From JBOFIQ01 sp051654905 (GTDB lineage Bacteria > Actinomycetota > Actinomycetes > Propionibacteriales > Propionibacteriaceae): a DNA stretch of 64,000 bases. The translations under genes and the position numbers were made by a program. Positions 26,309 to 35,620 of this stretch are shown here, piece by piece. The stretch is taken from the NCBI GenBank assembly GCA_051654905.1, contig JBOFYY010000111.1, forward strand, positions 201,246 through 265,245, given 5' to 3'. Each line of letters starts with the position of its first letter. Position 1 is the first letter of the stretch. The notes beneath the pieces are model-generated. The model worked only from the letters and a program-made list of their open reading frames with translations, had not been told where the DNA came from and made no database searches.

Positions 26309-27262
26309 CTACTTTGCGGCGAAATGATCCCAGCCGCCAGTCCCGTCCCACAGTTTACCGTCGACGGTAACTCCAGACCCCTGCTGAACTTGGCCAATGA
26401 CCAGCCACCCTTGTGGAATATTCTGGTTAGGGAAAGTGGCAGCTAATGCATGGTCTTCACCACCGCCCAACAAAAACTCTAATGGGTTTCGTCCAGTTGC
26501 CTGAGCTACAGCGAGCATAGCTTCTGGGATCTCTAGAGCTGAGGAGTCCAGATCAATAGCTACTTTGCTTAGATCAGCTATATGTCCAACATCGTTTACT
26601 AAGCCATCAGAAATATCAATCATGGCGGTAGCCCCCGCCAAAGCAGATATTCGACCTTCCCCATAAGGAGGTTCTGGGCAGCGTTGGGCATCAACCATGA
26701 GCCGTGGCGAACGAAAACCTCGCAGTAGCACAGCTAACCCAGCTGCCGCCCACCCCAAACGTCCAGTTACAGCAAGAACATCACCTACGCGAGCGCCGGC
26801 TCTAGTAACTGGAGCAATACCATCGGTTTCTCCCATTACGGTGACACAAATCGTCACATCCCGAGAGCGTGTAGTATCGCCACCAACTAGATTTATTCCA
26901 GCCAATTGGGCTTCGGCGATAACTCCTGCCATAAACTCTTCTACCCACGTTAGTGGCGTATCTTCAGGAGCTGAGAACCCCATCACCATAGTGGTAGGAC
27001 GTGCTCCCATCGCTTCAATATCGGCAACATTAACCGCCACAGCTTTACGTCCAATATCATGGGCGCTCGACCAGTCGCGACGAAAATGAACTCCCTCAAC
27101 TAGCGCATCTGTAGAGACAACAAGATCGCCTTTGACTCGAAACACAGCACCATCATCACCAGGGCCAAGTAAGACTCGATCTCCACCCGGAATTGTCGGC
27201 AAAATTCGCGACAATAATCCGAACTCGCCAGCAGTAGCCAACGTTTTCATATCATCGACCAT
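26309..27262 (-). CDS. thiL: Thiamine-monophosphate kinase
   Basis: A 317-aa ATP-binding kinase making thiamine diphosphate from thiamine phosphate. Family signatures: GPGDDGAVF, STDALVEGVHFRRDW, NVADIEAMGA, GGDTTRS and IDISDGLVND. The AIR-synthase-like two-domain fold fits the length. ATG 27262 overlaps the plsC stop by 11 bases; ATG 27250 is an alternative. Translational coupling with plsC is likely. No other thi genes are nearby. Confidence 0.93.
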   Translation of the reverse strand: MVDDMKTLATAGEFGLLSRILPTIPGGDRVLLGPGDDGAVFRVKGDLVVSTDALVEGVHFRRDWSSAHDIGRKAVAVNVADIEAMGARPTTMVMGFSAPEDTPLTWVEEFMAGVIAEAQLAGINLVGGDTTRSRDVTICVTVMGETDGIAPVTRAGARVGDVLAVTGRLGWAAAGLAVLLRGFRSPRLMVDAQRCPEPPYGEGRISALAGATAMIDISDGLVNDVGHIADLSKVAIDLDSSALEIPEAMLAVAQATGRNPLEFLLGGGEDHALAATFPNQNIPQGWLVIGQVQQGSGVTVDGKLWDGTGGWDHFAAK

Positions 27263-28019
27263 AGCTGCACTCTACCCGCTTCTCCGATCGCATATCGTAA
27301 CGAGTTTTTGGTGGATCTTGTTCCCGAAGTTCTGCCACTAGAACCGTAATAGCGCTCTGAATTCGCTCAGCTGCTTCCACTAAAAGTTCATGAGTAATTT
27401 CTTGTCCCCGTAGATCATCTAGCTCAACTGGATCACCAACAAGTATCTGCATTTTTTTACGCGGCAGCAGTCGCGGCAAAGTTGCATCTTGTCCTGGCAT
27501 AACTTTTTGAGAACCCCACTGCCCTACCGGAATAACTGGACATCCAGTAAGTAATGCAACCCGAGCAGATCCCGTACGCCCAACCATCGGCCAGTAATCT
27601 GGATCAACTGTCAAAGTGCCTTCTGGATAAATACAAACACATTTACCGTCCGTCATAGCTTGTGACAGCGCCCCAACTAAATCTCGAGCTTTGTCACTAT
27701 CTCGCTCAACTGGGATTTGCCCCGTCTTTCGAGCGAAGAATCCAATAACCGGCACCTTCCACAGCTCAGCTTTTCCTACGATACGTGGCCACCTATGAGC
27801 TGCCGATAGAAGGAAATGCCCCAACGCTACTGGATCAAAGTAAGAAATATGGTTACTTACGATGAGTACTCCCCCAGTAGGAGGAATCTTCTCAGATCCT
27901 CGCCATTCTCGTTTAGTGAGAACTGTCGCCAAGCGGACACATATCCATGCAAAGCGACGATAAAACACTTCACCTTTCTCAATAACAGGAAGCGAAGTGG
28001 GGTTTATATCAGCGCTCAC
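27252..28019 (-). CDS. plsC: 1-acylglycerol-3-phosphate acyltransferase (PlsC family)
   Basis: A 255-aa membrane-associated acyltransferase. The catalytic NHISYFDP (NHX4D) lies near residue 55 and YPEGTLT is the glycerol-phosphate binding motif. It adds the second acyl chain in phosphatidate synthesis, or a related acyl transfer. GTG 28019 has GGAG closely upstream. It is divergent from the IclR regulator and overlaps thiL. Confidence 0.9.
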   Translation of the reverse strand: MSADINPTSLPVIEKGEVFYRRFAWICVRLATVLTKREWRGSEKIPPTGGVLIVSNHISYFDPVALGHFLLSAAHRWPRIVGKAELWKVPVIGFFARKTGQIPVERDSDKARDLVGALSQAMTDGKCVCIYPEGTLTVDPDYWPMVGRTGSARVALLTGCPVIPVGQWGSQKVMPGQDATLPRLLPRKKMQILVGDPVELDDLRGQEITHELLVEAAERIQSAITVLVAELREQDPPKTRYDMRSEKRVECSYGR

Positions 28020-28186
28020 AAATTCTCCAAAAGTAGCAACGGGCGCAAGCTAGCTTACTGGTAGAATCAAGATATTTCTGCTATCAACCTACCAGCAGTA
28101 GCAATTCTGTGAAGGAATCCTTTTCATCAGAGCACATCCATGCATTCCATTTGTCGGGACAGGTGTCCACAGTCCACTATGGAACC

Positions 28187-28897
28187 ATGGAAGATCGTTC
28201 TGGAGTAGGTGTCCTCGATAAGGCTGTTCTGGTTCTCGATACTCTGGAAGCTGGGCCAACCACATTAGCAGGTCTGGTTGCCGCGACCGGGCTATCGCGA
28301 CCGACCGCACATCGTCTTGCAGTTGCTTTAGAGCATCACCGGCTAGTTTCTCGCGATATCCAAGGCCGTTTTGTATTAGGCGCGCGCCTGACTGAACTTA
28401 GTTCTGCTGCTGGCGAAGATCACCTAGTAGCTGCTGCCGGTCCAGTATTGGCGCGACTACGCGATATTACCGGCGAATCTGCACACGTCTTCCGTCGCCA
28501 AGGAGATATGCGAATCTGTATCGCATCTGCCGAACGCACCACCGGATTACGAGACAGCGTCCCGGTAGGAACTGCCTTCCCTCTCGACGGATCTGCTACT
28601 ACCCAAATTCTTTTAGCTTGGGAAGAAGCTGCCATGATCAATGCCTTCGTCAGCCGAGAAGTAACCCGTATGGCATTAGCTAAAGTCCGCAAACAAGGTT
28701 TTGCCGAAAGCGCTGGCGAACGTGAAGCTGGCGTCGCAGCGGTAGCAGCCCCGGTACGAGGCCCTTCCGGAGCTGTTGTGGCCTCACTAGCTATTTCTGG
28801 TCCCATCGAGCGACTATCTGTTGCCCCCAGTAGGATCCATGCTCCCGCAGTTGTAGCAGCAGCCAACTTACTTGGGGAACGGCTACGTCGTCGCTAG
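28187..28897 (+). CDS. IclR-family regulator of the NdgR/LtbR type
   Basis: About 236 aa from ATG 28187, where homologues begin (…SGVGVLDKAVLVLD). The winged helix-turn-helix (TTLAGLVAATGLSRPTAHRL) is followed by an IclR effector domain with RDSVPVGTAFPL and GREA-like segments. NdgR/LtbR proteins control leucine (leuCD) and other amino-acid genes and in many actinobacteria sit beside tRNA-Glu/tRNA-Gln, as here; leuCD is not in this window. An upstream GTG at 28109 has poorer support. A strong terminator follows the gene. Confidence 0.88.
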   Translation: MEDRSGVGVLDKAVLVLDTLEAGPTTLAGLVAATGLSRPTAHRLAVALEHHRLVSRDIQGRFVLGARLTELSSAAGEDHLVAAAGPVLARLRDITGESAHVFRRQGDMRICIASAERTTGLRDSVPVGTAFPLDGSATTQILLAWEEAAMINAFVSREVTRMALAKVRKQGFAESAGEREAGVAAVAAPVRGPSGAVVASLAISGPIERLSVAPSRIHAPAVVAAANLLGERLRRR

Positions 28898-28923
28898 TCA
28901 ATAAGTTTTGTTACTAAGCAAGA

Positions 28924-28956
28924 AGAAGGTTTCCTCAGATATAGAGGAAACCTTCT
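28924..28956. terminator. Strong hairpin between the IclR gene and tRNA-Glu
   Basis: A perfect 13-bp stem (28924-28936 with 28944-28956). The minus-strand tail TTCTTCTTGCTT is T-rich, so it probably ends the tRNA transcript and may also act on the plus strand. Confidence 0.8.
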
Positions 28957-28964
28957 GTTACTTG

Positions 28965-29037
28965 TAGCCCCGACGGGATTCGAACCCGCGCTACCGCCTT
29001 GAGAGGGCGGCGTGCTAGGCCGCTACACAACGGGGCC
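28965..29037 (-). tRNA. tRNA-Glu (CUC)
   Basis: 73 bases fold as a cloverleaf on the minus strand: acceptor GGCCCCG/CGGGGCT, D-arm GTGTAGCGGCCTAGCAC, anticodon loop with CTC, T-arm GCGGG-TTCGAAT-CCCGT. CCA is not encoded. It is paired with tRNA-Gln upstream. Confidence 0.95.
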
Positions 29038-29064
29038 CTAGCGATATGGAGTTTTGCGTCTCCG

Positions 29065-29136
29065 CAGGGGTACTAGGACTCGAACCTAGACAAACAGAAC
29101 CAGAAACTGTCGGGCTGCCAATTACCCCATACCCCT
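29065..29136 (-). tRNA. tRNA-Gln (CUG)
   Basis: 72 bases on the minus strand: acceptor AGGGGTA/TACCCCT, D-loop with AATTGGCAG, anticodon loop TTCTGGT giving CUG, T-arm CTAGG-TTCGAGT-CCTAG. The last anticodon-stem pair is a T/T mismatch. Probably co-transcribed with tRNA-Glu, 27 bases downstream. Confidence 0.93.
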
Positions 29137-29196
29137 TTATTTATTTAGCATGTCACCCACGGGGCAACGAACAAGAACTCTATCTGATACTCAGCT

Positions 29197-30096
29197 TCAA
29201 TGCAAAACTGTTTCTGTTGTCACCGTCGAAACTTTCATAGCTCTACCAATCAACCAAGCTACAACGATAACTATTGCAAAAGCTCCAATATCGCTGACAG
29301 CTTGTAGCCACCCGATCTGCTGTACGGTTCGAGCATCAGCAACAGTATGAAAGAGTCCTGCCATTGTGAAAGCTAGTACATTATTTACCGCATGGATCGC
29401 AATACCTGCTTCCAAGCCACCAGTACGCCATACCAAAACCCCAGCTAAGATTCCAAAAGCAAAGCGATCTACGAAAAGTGCTGGATTTTGCACCCCGTGA
29501 AAGAAAGCAAAAACTGCCGCTGAAGCGACGATTCCAAACCAGGGATTCCGCCATAAACTTCCCAAGGTCATCATTAAGACGCCTCGAAATAGGTATTCTT
29601 CACCAGCAGCTTGTAGCGGAGCTGTTAGCAGAATTACTAAAAAGAAAACTCCAAAATTTTCTTGCGGATGGATCTGACCCCAATTAACGTGTTGGGTCAC
29701 AGTTACAGCAATACCCAATACACATAGCGATACCGCTGCTACTGCTAGCAGAAAACGCCAACGCATCCCAGGTTCCACCGAATGGATATTAGCTATCGGC
29801 AATCGAGCAATATAGTGCAGAACCGCTATCGAGATAACGATCAACAGTGCTAATCCAATATGAGAAGCAAAAACACCTATCGGATTTTCAAAGCGTAGAC
29901 CTGCTGCCGCATAGTCGATAAAAGTTCCCGGTTTTCCAGATAGAAACCAGCTCAACGCAAGAATTAGCTGAGCCACCAATGGCACCAAAATAAAACCAGC
30001 CAACGCCAAAAATAGCGCCAACATCGACCGAACTGGATCTAAGGCACTTCTAAGCTGTAATTGATAAGGAACTCCCCGAAGGTTTTTCACGGACAC
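29197..30096 (-). CDS. CPBP-family intramembrane metalloprotease
   Basis: A 299-aa polytopic membrane protein with about eight hydrophobic segments. The CPBP/Abi catalytic motifs are EEYLFRG (EEXXXR), FFHG and HAVNN. Members of this family (relatives of Rce1) cleave within membranes or protect against bacteriocins. The substrate is unknown. It lies between tRNA-Gln and the FAH gene on the same strand. Confidence 0.87.
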   Translation of the reverse strand: MSVKNLRGVPYQLQLRSALDPVRSMLALFLALAGFILVPLVAQLILALSWFLSGKPGTFIDYAAAGLRFENPIGVFASHIGLALLIVISIAVLHYIARLPIANIHSVEPGMRWRFLLAVAAVSLCVLGIAVTVTQHVNWGQIHPQENFGVFFLVILLTAPLQAAGEEYLFRGVLMMTLGSLWRNPWFGIVASAAVFAFFHGVQNPALFVDRFAFGILAGVLVWRTGGLEAGIAIHAVNNVLAFTMAGLFHTVADARTVQQIGWLQAVSDIGAFAIVIVVAWLIGRAMKVSTVTTETVLH

Positions 30097-30098
30097 GT

Positions 30099-30896
30099 CT
30101 ATGCCCCCACCACCGGGTTCGACAAGGTACCGATGCCATCAATAGTTACCGCAACCACATCGCCGGGAACCATACGAGTTACTCCCGCTGGCGTTCCAGT
30201 AAGGATTACATCGCCGGGAAGTAGCGTCATGAATGAGCTGATGTAACAAACTAGATCAGTAATTGAGCGCACCATAAGATCGGTCGTGGCTTCTTGCTTT
30301 ACCGCACCATTTACTGTCGTAGTTAACGAAAACTTTCCAGCCTCAGCTACTGAATAGTGCGTAACAATCCATGGCCCTAGCGGACAAAACGTGTCATAGC
30401 TCTTAGCGCGAGTGAACTGCGGATCTGTCTTTTGAATATCCCGAGCTGTTACATCGTTAGCTACGGTGTAACCAAAAATTACGTCTTGTACTCGTTCTGG
30501 CGGAACCTGCTTACAAATACGCCCGATGACGATAGCAAGCTCTCCCTCACAGTGCAGATCATCAGATTCTGCTGGATGCACAATGGCTTCATCTGGACCA
30601 ACGACAGTGGTATTTGGTTTCATAAACAGCAAAGGGATTTCAGGAACTTCATTACCTAGTTCACGAGCATGGTCGACGTAGTTACGTCCAGCTCCAACAA
30701 TTTTGCTTCTTGGAATAACTGGGCTTAACAACCGGACATCAGCAAGTAGATGTCGTTCTCCGGTGTAGTTGACTGGACCAGCAAGTGGATCGCCAGTAAT
30801 AGTCGCTACCGTGTCTGGGTTCTCTCCCCCATCTTCGGCAAGTTCGACGATTCCGAAATAAGTTTCATTATTAGCTACGTACCTTGCAATGCGCAT
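30099..30896 (-). CDS. Fumarylacetoacetate hydrolase family protein
   Basis: About 265 aa from ATG 30896 (MRIARY), the usual start in actinobacterial homologues; the longer start at 30944 would leave only 14 bases to deoA. FAH-fold signatures: GAGRNYVDHARELGNEVP, HCEGELAIVIG with the metal-binding Glu residues, TVANDVTARDIQ, and ILTGTPAGVT. The family holds acylpyruvate hydrolases, oxaloacetate decarboxylases and related C-C bond enzymes; the substrate cannot be told from sequence. No aromatic degradation genes are nearby. Confidence 0.88.
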   Translation of the reverse strand: MRIARYVANNETYFGIVELAEDGGENPDTVATITGDPLAGPVNYTGERHLLADVRLLSPVIPRSKIVGAGRNYVDHARELGNEVPEIPLLFMKPNTTVVGPDEAIVHPAESDDLHCEGELAIVIGRICKQVPPERVQDVIFGYTVANDVTARDIQKTDPQFTRAKSYDTFCPLGPWIVTHYSVAEAGKFSLTTTVNGAVKQEATTDLMVRSITDLVCYISSFMTLLPGDVILTGTPAGVTRMVPGDVVAVTIDGIGTLSNPVVGA

Positions 30897-30958
30897 AGAG
30901 ATGAGCGTAGCGCTGTTATCGATTCTTATGCGAGCTTTGTTCATACTAGAATCACGCT

Positions 30959-32239
30959 ATGGCTGATTTCGCTGTGGTAGACCTGATCCATATTAAACGT
31001 GACGGTGGCACTCTCACCGATGCCCAAATCCGCTGGCTCATCAATTCTTATACCGATGGCAGCGTTGATCCAGAACAAATGTCAGCAATGGCAATGGCTA
31101 TCTTTTTCCAAGGCCTCAGCGCTACAGAGCTACCGACATGGACCAATGCCATGATCGCTACCGGCGAGAGACTAGATTTCTCATCGCTTTCTCGGACAAC
31201 TTCCGATAAGCACTCCACCGGTGGTGTCGGCGATAAAATCACGCTACCGTTAGCGCCGCTGGTAGCTGCTTGTGGCGTCGCAGTACCACAACTTTCCGGG
31301 CGCGGGCTAGGTCATACCGGTGGCACTCTAGATAAATTAGAGGCTATTCCTGGTTGGCGAGCAGATCTCAGCAATGAAGAAATGCTGAAACAGCTAGAAG
31401 AAATTGGTGCTGTCATTTGCGCAGCTGGCTCAGGGCTCGCACCAGCTGATAAAAAACTCTACGCACTACGCGATATCACTGGAACTGTCGAAGCAATTCC
31501 ACTAATTGCTAGCTCCATCATGAGTAAAAAGATTGCTGAAGGCACAGCTTCATTAGTGTTGGATGTCAAAGTTGGTTCTGGTGCTTTCATGAAAACTCAT
31601 GAAAAAGCAGCCGAACTAGCTCGCACCATGGTGGGCTTAGGCAAAGCTGCTGGCGTCACAACAGTTGCGCTCTTGACTGATATGTCAACACCATTAGGAC
31701 TCACTGCCGGAAACGCACTAGAGGTTCGCGAATCGGTCGAAGTACTTGCTGGAGGTGGACCAGCTGACGTCGTCGAGCTAACTCTGCTCTTAGCACGAGA
31801 AATGCTGACCGCAGCTGGCAAGACCGATATTGATCCTGCCGATGCACTAGCGGATGGTCGAGCTATGGACGTATGGCGTCGCATGATTAGCGCACAAGGA
31901 GGCAATCCTGACGCCCCACTACCGGCAGCCCGTCATCAACATATTGTCACTGCTCCAGAAACTGGCACCCTAACGTCACTAGACGCATTGGCTGTCGGAG
32001 TTTCTGCTTGGCGGCTCGGAGCTGGCCGAGAACGTGCTGGCGCACCTGTACAAGCTGGAGCTGGTATCGAGATGCATGCCAAACCAGGTCAGCTAGTTAC
32101 CGCAGGACAGCCTTTACTAACTCTGCATACCGATACTCCAGAAAAGTTTGAAGCTGCTTTAGCTGACCTTGCTGGCTCTTTCACTATCGGAAATGTCGCT
32201 CCTACCGCGACCTCGGTACTTCTCGAACGTATCGCTTAG
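30959..32239 (+). CDS. deoA: Thymidine (pyrimidine-nucleoside) phosphorylase
   Basis: A 426-aa enzyme that splits thymidine with phosphate to thymine and deoxyribose-1-phosphate. Signatures: KHSTGGVGDKITLPLAP near residue 83, GRGLGHTGGTLDKLE (the family signature), SSIMSKKIAEG and DVKVGSGAFMK. Full length for the family with the C-terminal lipoyl-like domain present. Divergent from the FAH-family gene. A terminator follows. Confidence 0.95.
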   Translation: MADFAVVDLIHIKRDGGTLTDAQIRWLINSYTDGSVDPEQMSAMAMAIFFQGLSATELPTWTNAMIATGERLDFSSLSRTTSDKHSTGGVGDKITLPLAPLVAACGVAVPQLSGRGLGHTGGTLDKLEAIPGWRADLSNEEMLKQLEEIGAVICAAGSGLAPADKKLYALRDITGTVEAIPLIASSIMSKKIAEGTASLVLDVKVGSGAFMKTHEKAAELARTMVGLGKAAGVTTVALLTDMSTPLGLTAGNALEVRESVEVLAGGGPADVVELTLLLAREMLTAAGKTDIDPADALADGRAMDVWRRMISAQGGNPDAPLPAARHQHIVTAPETGTLTSLDALAVGVSAWRLGAGRERAGAPVQAGAGIEMHAKPGQLVTAGQPLLTLHTDTPEKFEAALADLAGSFTIGNVAPTATSVLLERIA

Positions 32240-32265
32240 CAAGAGTTTCTTAACATGATCTAGTC

Positions 32266-32312
32266 GGTTTTGGTGTCATATCTCATTTCATGACGCCAAA
32301 ACCAACTTTTTT
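32266..32312 (+). terminator. Terminator after deoA
   Basis: GGTTTTGGTGTCAT (from 32266) pairs with ATGACGCCAAAACC (to 32303) with one G/T pair, followed by AACTTTTTTG. Confidence 0.85.
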
Positions 32313-32367
32313 GTTCATATCCTGACCCGGTGTTTGTCGTTACCCCAGAGCATGACAGAATCCGCGC

Positions 32368-32934
32368 ATGAGTTCTTCAGCCATTCCAACTATTGTGGAA
32401 CGCGCTTTACGCGTATCTCTTGAGCTTGGCTATGTCCACACCACTCGTACTGAAACTGGTCGACTACTAGCTGCACTTGCTGCCACCTGTACTGGAACTA
32501 TTGCCGAATGTGGCACCGGGGCAGGCGTAGGTGCAGCATGGTTACGATCTGGCGCTCCCAAAGATGTCCGAGTTATCACTGCCGAACTTGACCCTGCACT
32601 TGCTGGCGAAGCCGCTAAAGCTATCGCTGGTGCAGGCGTGGAAGTGGTAGCTACCGAGTTCCGCGCTCTTGCCGGACAAGGTCCCTTCGATCTGATCTTG
32701 GCAAATAAAACTCAAGCCTTTGATCCTAGCGATCGCGATATTGCCGCCCAGCTCCTACGCCCTGGCGGCATGCTTGTCATAGATGATCTTGAACCAGCCA
32801 CTAGATTTCCACCACTGCTATCCAACGGTAGTATCGACACTGCCCGCTACGGTTGGCTCACCGACGAGCGATTTGTCACTGCCGAAGTATGTGTAACCGC
32901 TGATTCAGCAGTCTTACTGTGCACCCGTCGTTAA
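32368..32934 (+). CDS. Class I SAM-dependent methyltransferase (O-methyltransferase-like)
   Basis: A 188-aa Rossmann-fold methyltransferase. IAECGTGAGVGAAWL is SAM motif I, ITAELDP follows as the acidic strand-2 motif, and LLRPGGMLVIDDL is the post-catalytic strand. The fold resembles family-3 O-methyltransferases but is shorter. The substrate is unknown. Its stop converges on the IlvC-like gene, sharing four bases. Confidence 0.78.
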   Translation: MSSSAIPTIVERALRVSLELGYVHTTRTETGRLLAALAATCTGTIAECGTGAGVGAAWLRSGAPKDVRVITAELDPALAGEAAKAIAGAGVEVVATEFRALAGQGPFDLILANKTQAFDPSDRDIAAQLLRPGGMLVIDDLEPATRFPPLLSNGSIDTARYGWLTDERFVTAEVCVTADSAVLLCTRR

Positions 32935-33938
32935 CGCCAGCGACGCCCATCTTCTCGACGCGTATAGCGAGCTAGCCACGGCATCATGGCTCGCACTTTT
33001 TGACCTACCGACGCTGAAGCGTGTTCTGCAATATTCTGACGCCAACGTCGAACCACATTTTCTCCTTCTACGAGAAAATCTCGACCCAGCATGTCGTCGG
33101 TTGCGATCTCATATAGATCATTAAGCTCTGTGCACTGTTCAGTACTCAGATCGCCCCGCTGAGCTGCAACGTATGCGTGCCACATAGGAGCTTGTTCTGC
33201 AAGACCATTCAAGCCTTGCGTCGCAATAATATCGGTGGCGCTGTGAAGCGATTGGATACAGGAAAGATAGGCTACTTGTGGATCAACTCCTTGCGTAACC
33301 ATCGTGTCAACAGCAGCCTGCAACAAAGCCGGAACCCCACCTAGCGTTACAGCTGCCGCACCAAAAGCAGCCGCATTAACTGCTTCTTCCACTGTGGTAG
33401 TAACGATTCCAGAGCGCAATCCCCCTAAAGCTGCCGCATATCCCAAAACTGATTCCCAAGCGTTACCTGATGCATCTGCAGAGACTGCTGCCAGCACCGG
33501 AACTCCTCGACCTTGCGCAAATTCTCGCCGCATTAGATCTGAAGAACCTACCGGTACTACTAATCCAACATCGACACCGGCTGGAATATCTAACATGCCG
33601 TAACGGAGCCCAAAACCATCAGCAACTAGGAGAATATCTCCAGCTACCAAGGAATCGCTCAATGCCGCATCAAACATATCTATCTGCTGCGGAGCTGATC
33701 CCAACAACATCACTAGATCGGCTTCTTCACAAGCAGCAGCACATTCTGCTACCCGGAAACCTTCTGCTTCAGCAGCAGCCCAATCTGGATCATCTGGCAA
33801 CAAACCAATCCGAACATCAATGCCAGAATCGCGTAGACATAGTGCATGAGCAGCGCCTTCTGCCCCCCATCCTAGAATGGTAACGAACCGACGCTGAAGC
33901 ACGCCTAATGCTTGTTGGGCTTGCAGGAAATCGCTCAT
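32931..33938 (-). CDS. Ketol-acid reductoisomerase homologue lacking the catalytic metal ligands
   Basis: About 335 aa from ATG 33938. The N-terminal Rossmann domain (ILGWGAEGAAHALCLRDSG) and the KARI C-terminal domain are both present with the length and order of class I IlvC. But the metal-binding motif DLFGEQ is replaced by AAFGAA (Ala190 and Ala194 where active enzymes have Asp and Glu), and the second-half glutamates in FECLHELK are replaced (LSCIQSLH, Ser226 and Ser230). HGFN and KGPGH also differ (DGFG, VGSSD). It is therefore unlikely to perform branched-chain amino-acid synthesis. It starts 12 bases after the DUF1980 gene. A pseudoenzyme or new activity is inferred. Confidence 0.82.
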   Translation of the reverse strand: MSDFLQAQQALGVLQRRFVTILGWGAEGAAHALCLRDSGIDVRIGLLPDDPDWAAAEAEGFRVAECAAACEEADLVMLLGSAPQQIDMFDAALSDSLVAGDILLVADGFGLRYGMLDIPAGVDVGLVVPVGSSDLMRREFAQGRGVPVLAAVSADASGNAWESVLGYAAALGGLRSGIVTTTVEEAVNAAAFGAAAVTLGGVPALLQAAVDTMVTQGVDPQVAYLSCIQSLHSATDIIATQGLNGLAEQAPMWHAYVAAQRGDLSTEQCTELNDLYEIATDDMLGRDFLVEGENVVRRWRQNIAEHASASVGQKVRAMMPWLARYTRREDGRRWR

Positions 33939-33950
33939 TATTTCATCCAA

Positions 33951-34646
33951 TCACGAAAGCATCGGTTGGGCAGGTACCTCGATCGGAACTACCCGGGTGA
34001 TATTCATACGAGCTTGCCCATCACTAGAAGGTAACCAAGTCCCCTGAACCTCAACCCATAAGTTATCTGGGAACGCAGCAGCCCCTTGAGCAACCAGTCT
34101 AAAAGGCAACGCATCAGCAACGCAGCAATTTACTTTAAGTCTACTAAGCTGCCAAGGATTACCTACTCCTTGATTAACGACAAACCCAACTATATGAAAA
34201 GTTTTGCCAGTCATTGTCGTGGCAGCATCAGCGCTAACAGCATGTAGCACATAGTCATCAAGCTCTAATTGAATATCTTGCCCAGCCGGTAATGGAGTTA
34301 GTTGAGTCACCCCTGTAGTTGTATTTCGTTGCGCACCTCTTTTTGCAAGATAAAGTCCAGCATTGGGAGTTGGAAGAACACACAGTAGCGCCATCGGAAT
34401 AACCAGTAATGAACCAATTAAAGCTGGCCGGTGATGGCTATGCTGATGCTGCTCCCGGTACGAAAGTAGCGTCCACGATCCCATTACACACAAAATAGCC
34501 CCAGCTAACCAAAGCCAAGGTCGCATTGAGCGTTTCACCAGAGCGGCATATTCCCCAGTCAAAGCTAATTTAGCCGATACCAACCCTACGAGTAGGGTTA
34601 TCAGACCTAGAACTAATTGCTCTCTTCTAGCATTAGTCGTCACCAT
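33951..34646 (-). CDS. TIGR03943/DUF1980 permease-associated protein
   Basis: About 231 aa from ATG 34646 (MVTTNARREQ), which overlaps the permease stop by 7 bases; longer starts would run deep into that gene. Two N-terminal membrane segments (LVLGLITLLVGL; LWLAGAILCVMGSWTLL) and a further one near 85-105 precede an extracytoplasmic beta-domain with the conserved LKVNCCVADA motif. The DUF1980 family is always linked to UPF0718/DUF318 permeases, as here. Metal or thiol handling through the Cys pair is a guess. Confidence 0.82.
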   Translation of the reverse strand: MVTTNARREQLVLGLITLLVGLVSAKLALTGEYAALVKRSMRPWLWLAGAILCVMGSWTLLSYREQHQHSHHRPALIGSLLVIPMALLCVLPTPNAGLYLAKRGAQRNTTTGVTQLTPLPAGQDIQLELDDYVLHAVSADAATTMTGKTFHIVGFVVNQGVGNPWQLSRLKVNCCVADALPFRLVAQGAAAFPDNLWVEVQGTWLPSSDGQARMNITRVVPIEVPAQPMLS

Positions 34647-35620
34647 AGGAAAGCCCCTACTGTAGCAGCGCATACTATCGCGACGATGAATGTTGTTGGC
34701 GCAAATCTCCACATGAATCCACGCCCAAAAGTACCGCGCTGCATCACCATAAGTTTGACATCAACCATGGGAGAAACCACCATAAAAGCTAGTTGAGCAG
34801 TCGGCGAAAATTGCGTCATAGCCGCGGCTACGAAGGCATCAGCTTCGGAACAAACTGCAATAACAACCGCAATCAGTCCCATCGCAATAACTGCAAAAAC
34901 TCGCTGGGATCCTATCTGAGCTACCAGATTTGCTGGCGCAAAAATATTAAGACCTGCTGCAATCATCGCCCCTAAAACTAGATAGCCGCCAGCATGGACG
35001 AAGTCGTGGATAAAAGCTGCTCTAAAAGCCTCTAATCGGTTATTGCTCCGGTCATGATCATGTCGATCTGCTTGAATCCATTCTTCCTTACCTACCGCAA
35101 TCCATAGCCATCCCATAATGACAGCAGCTAGCAGCGAGGCAGCTAATCTTGCCCAGGGCATTGCTGGAATCGTAGGGAAAGCGATAGCTGTCGCAACCAG
35201 TACTACTGGATTCACAGCTGGAGCAGCTAATAAGAAAGTAAAGGCTGCTGCTGGGCTCATTCCTCGTCGCAATAGGGAATCACTAACCGGAACCGAAGCA
35301 CACTCACACCCAGGTAATGCCATTCCTGCCACACCAGCTACTGGTACTGCTAAAAGCTGATTTCTAGGCAGCATTCGCGCAACAATACCTTCTGGTAACC
35401 ATGCCGTAATTGCTGCAGAAACCCCTACTCCTAAAACTAGGAACGGAATAGCTTGGACTACTAATCCGATAAAAACCGCCAACCACGCATTCAATGATTC
35501 TGGCGACACCGAGATCGGAAAAACCGACCGTAGTTGACTGGTAATAATTACGATTAGCGCTAGTAGAATACCAGCACTAATTCCTAGCTTCTTATCACGT
35601 GATAATCCTCGTAACATCAC
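34640..35620 (-). CDS. UPF0718/DUF318-family permease
   Basis: A 326-aa membrane protein with about eight segments. The hallmark PGCECASVPVSDSLLRRG, followed by FLLAAPAVNPVVL, marks the family. A His/Asp-rich cytoplasmic loop (DRHDHDRSN) could bind metal. Some relatives are implicated in metal or arsenite export, but the substrate here is not known. Its start overlaps the mannosyltransferase stop (GTGA) and its end overlaps the DUF1980 gene, so all are probably one transcript. Confidence 0.85.
   Translation of the reverse strand: MMLRGLSRDKKLGISAGILLALIVIITSQLRSVFPISVSPESLNAWLAVFIGLVVQAIPFLVLGVGVSAAITAWLPEGIVARMLPRNQLLAVPVAGVAGMALPGCECASVPVSDSLLRRGMSPAAAFTFLLAAPAVNPVVLVATAIAFPTIPAMPWARLAASLLAAVIMGWLWIAVGKEEWIQADRHDHDRSNNRLEAFRAAFIHDFVHAGGYLVLGAMIAAGLNIFAPANLVAQIGSQRVFAVIAMGLIAVVIAVCSEADAFVAAAMTQFSPTAQLAFMVVSPMVDVKLMVMQRGTFGRGFMWRFAPTTFIVAIVCAATVGAFLW

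Noticed and set aside
32931..33938. Annotation as functional IlvC
   Set aside because: All four metal-binding acidic residues are missing, so isoleucine/valine synthesis is not supported.
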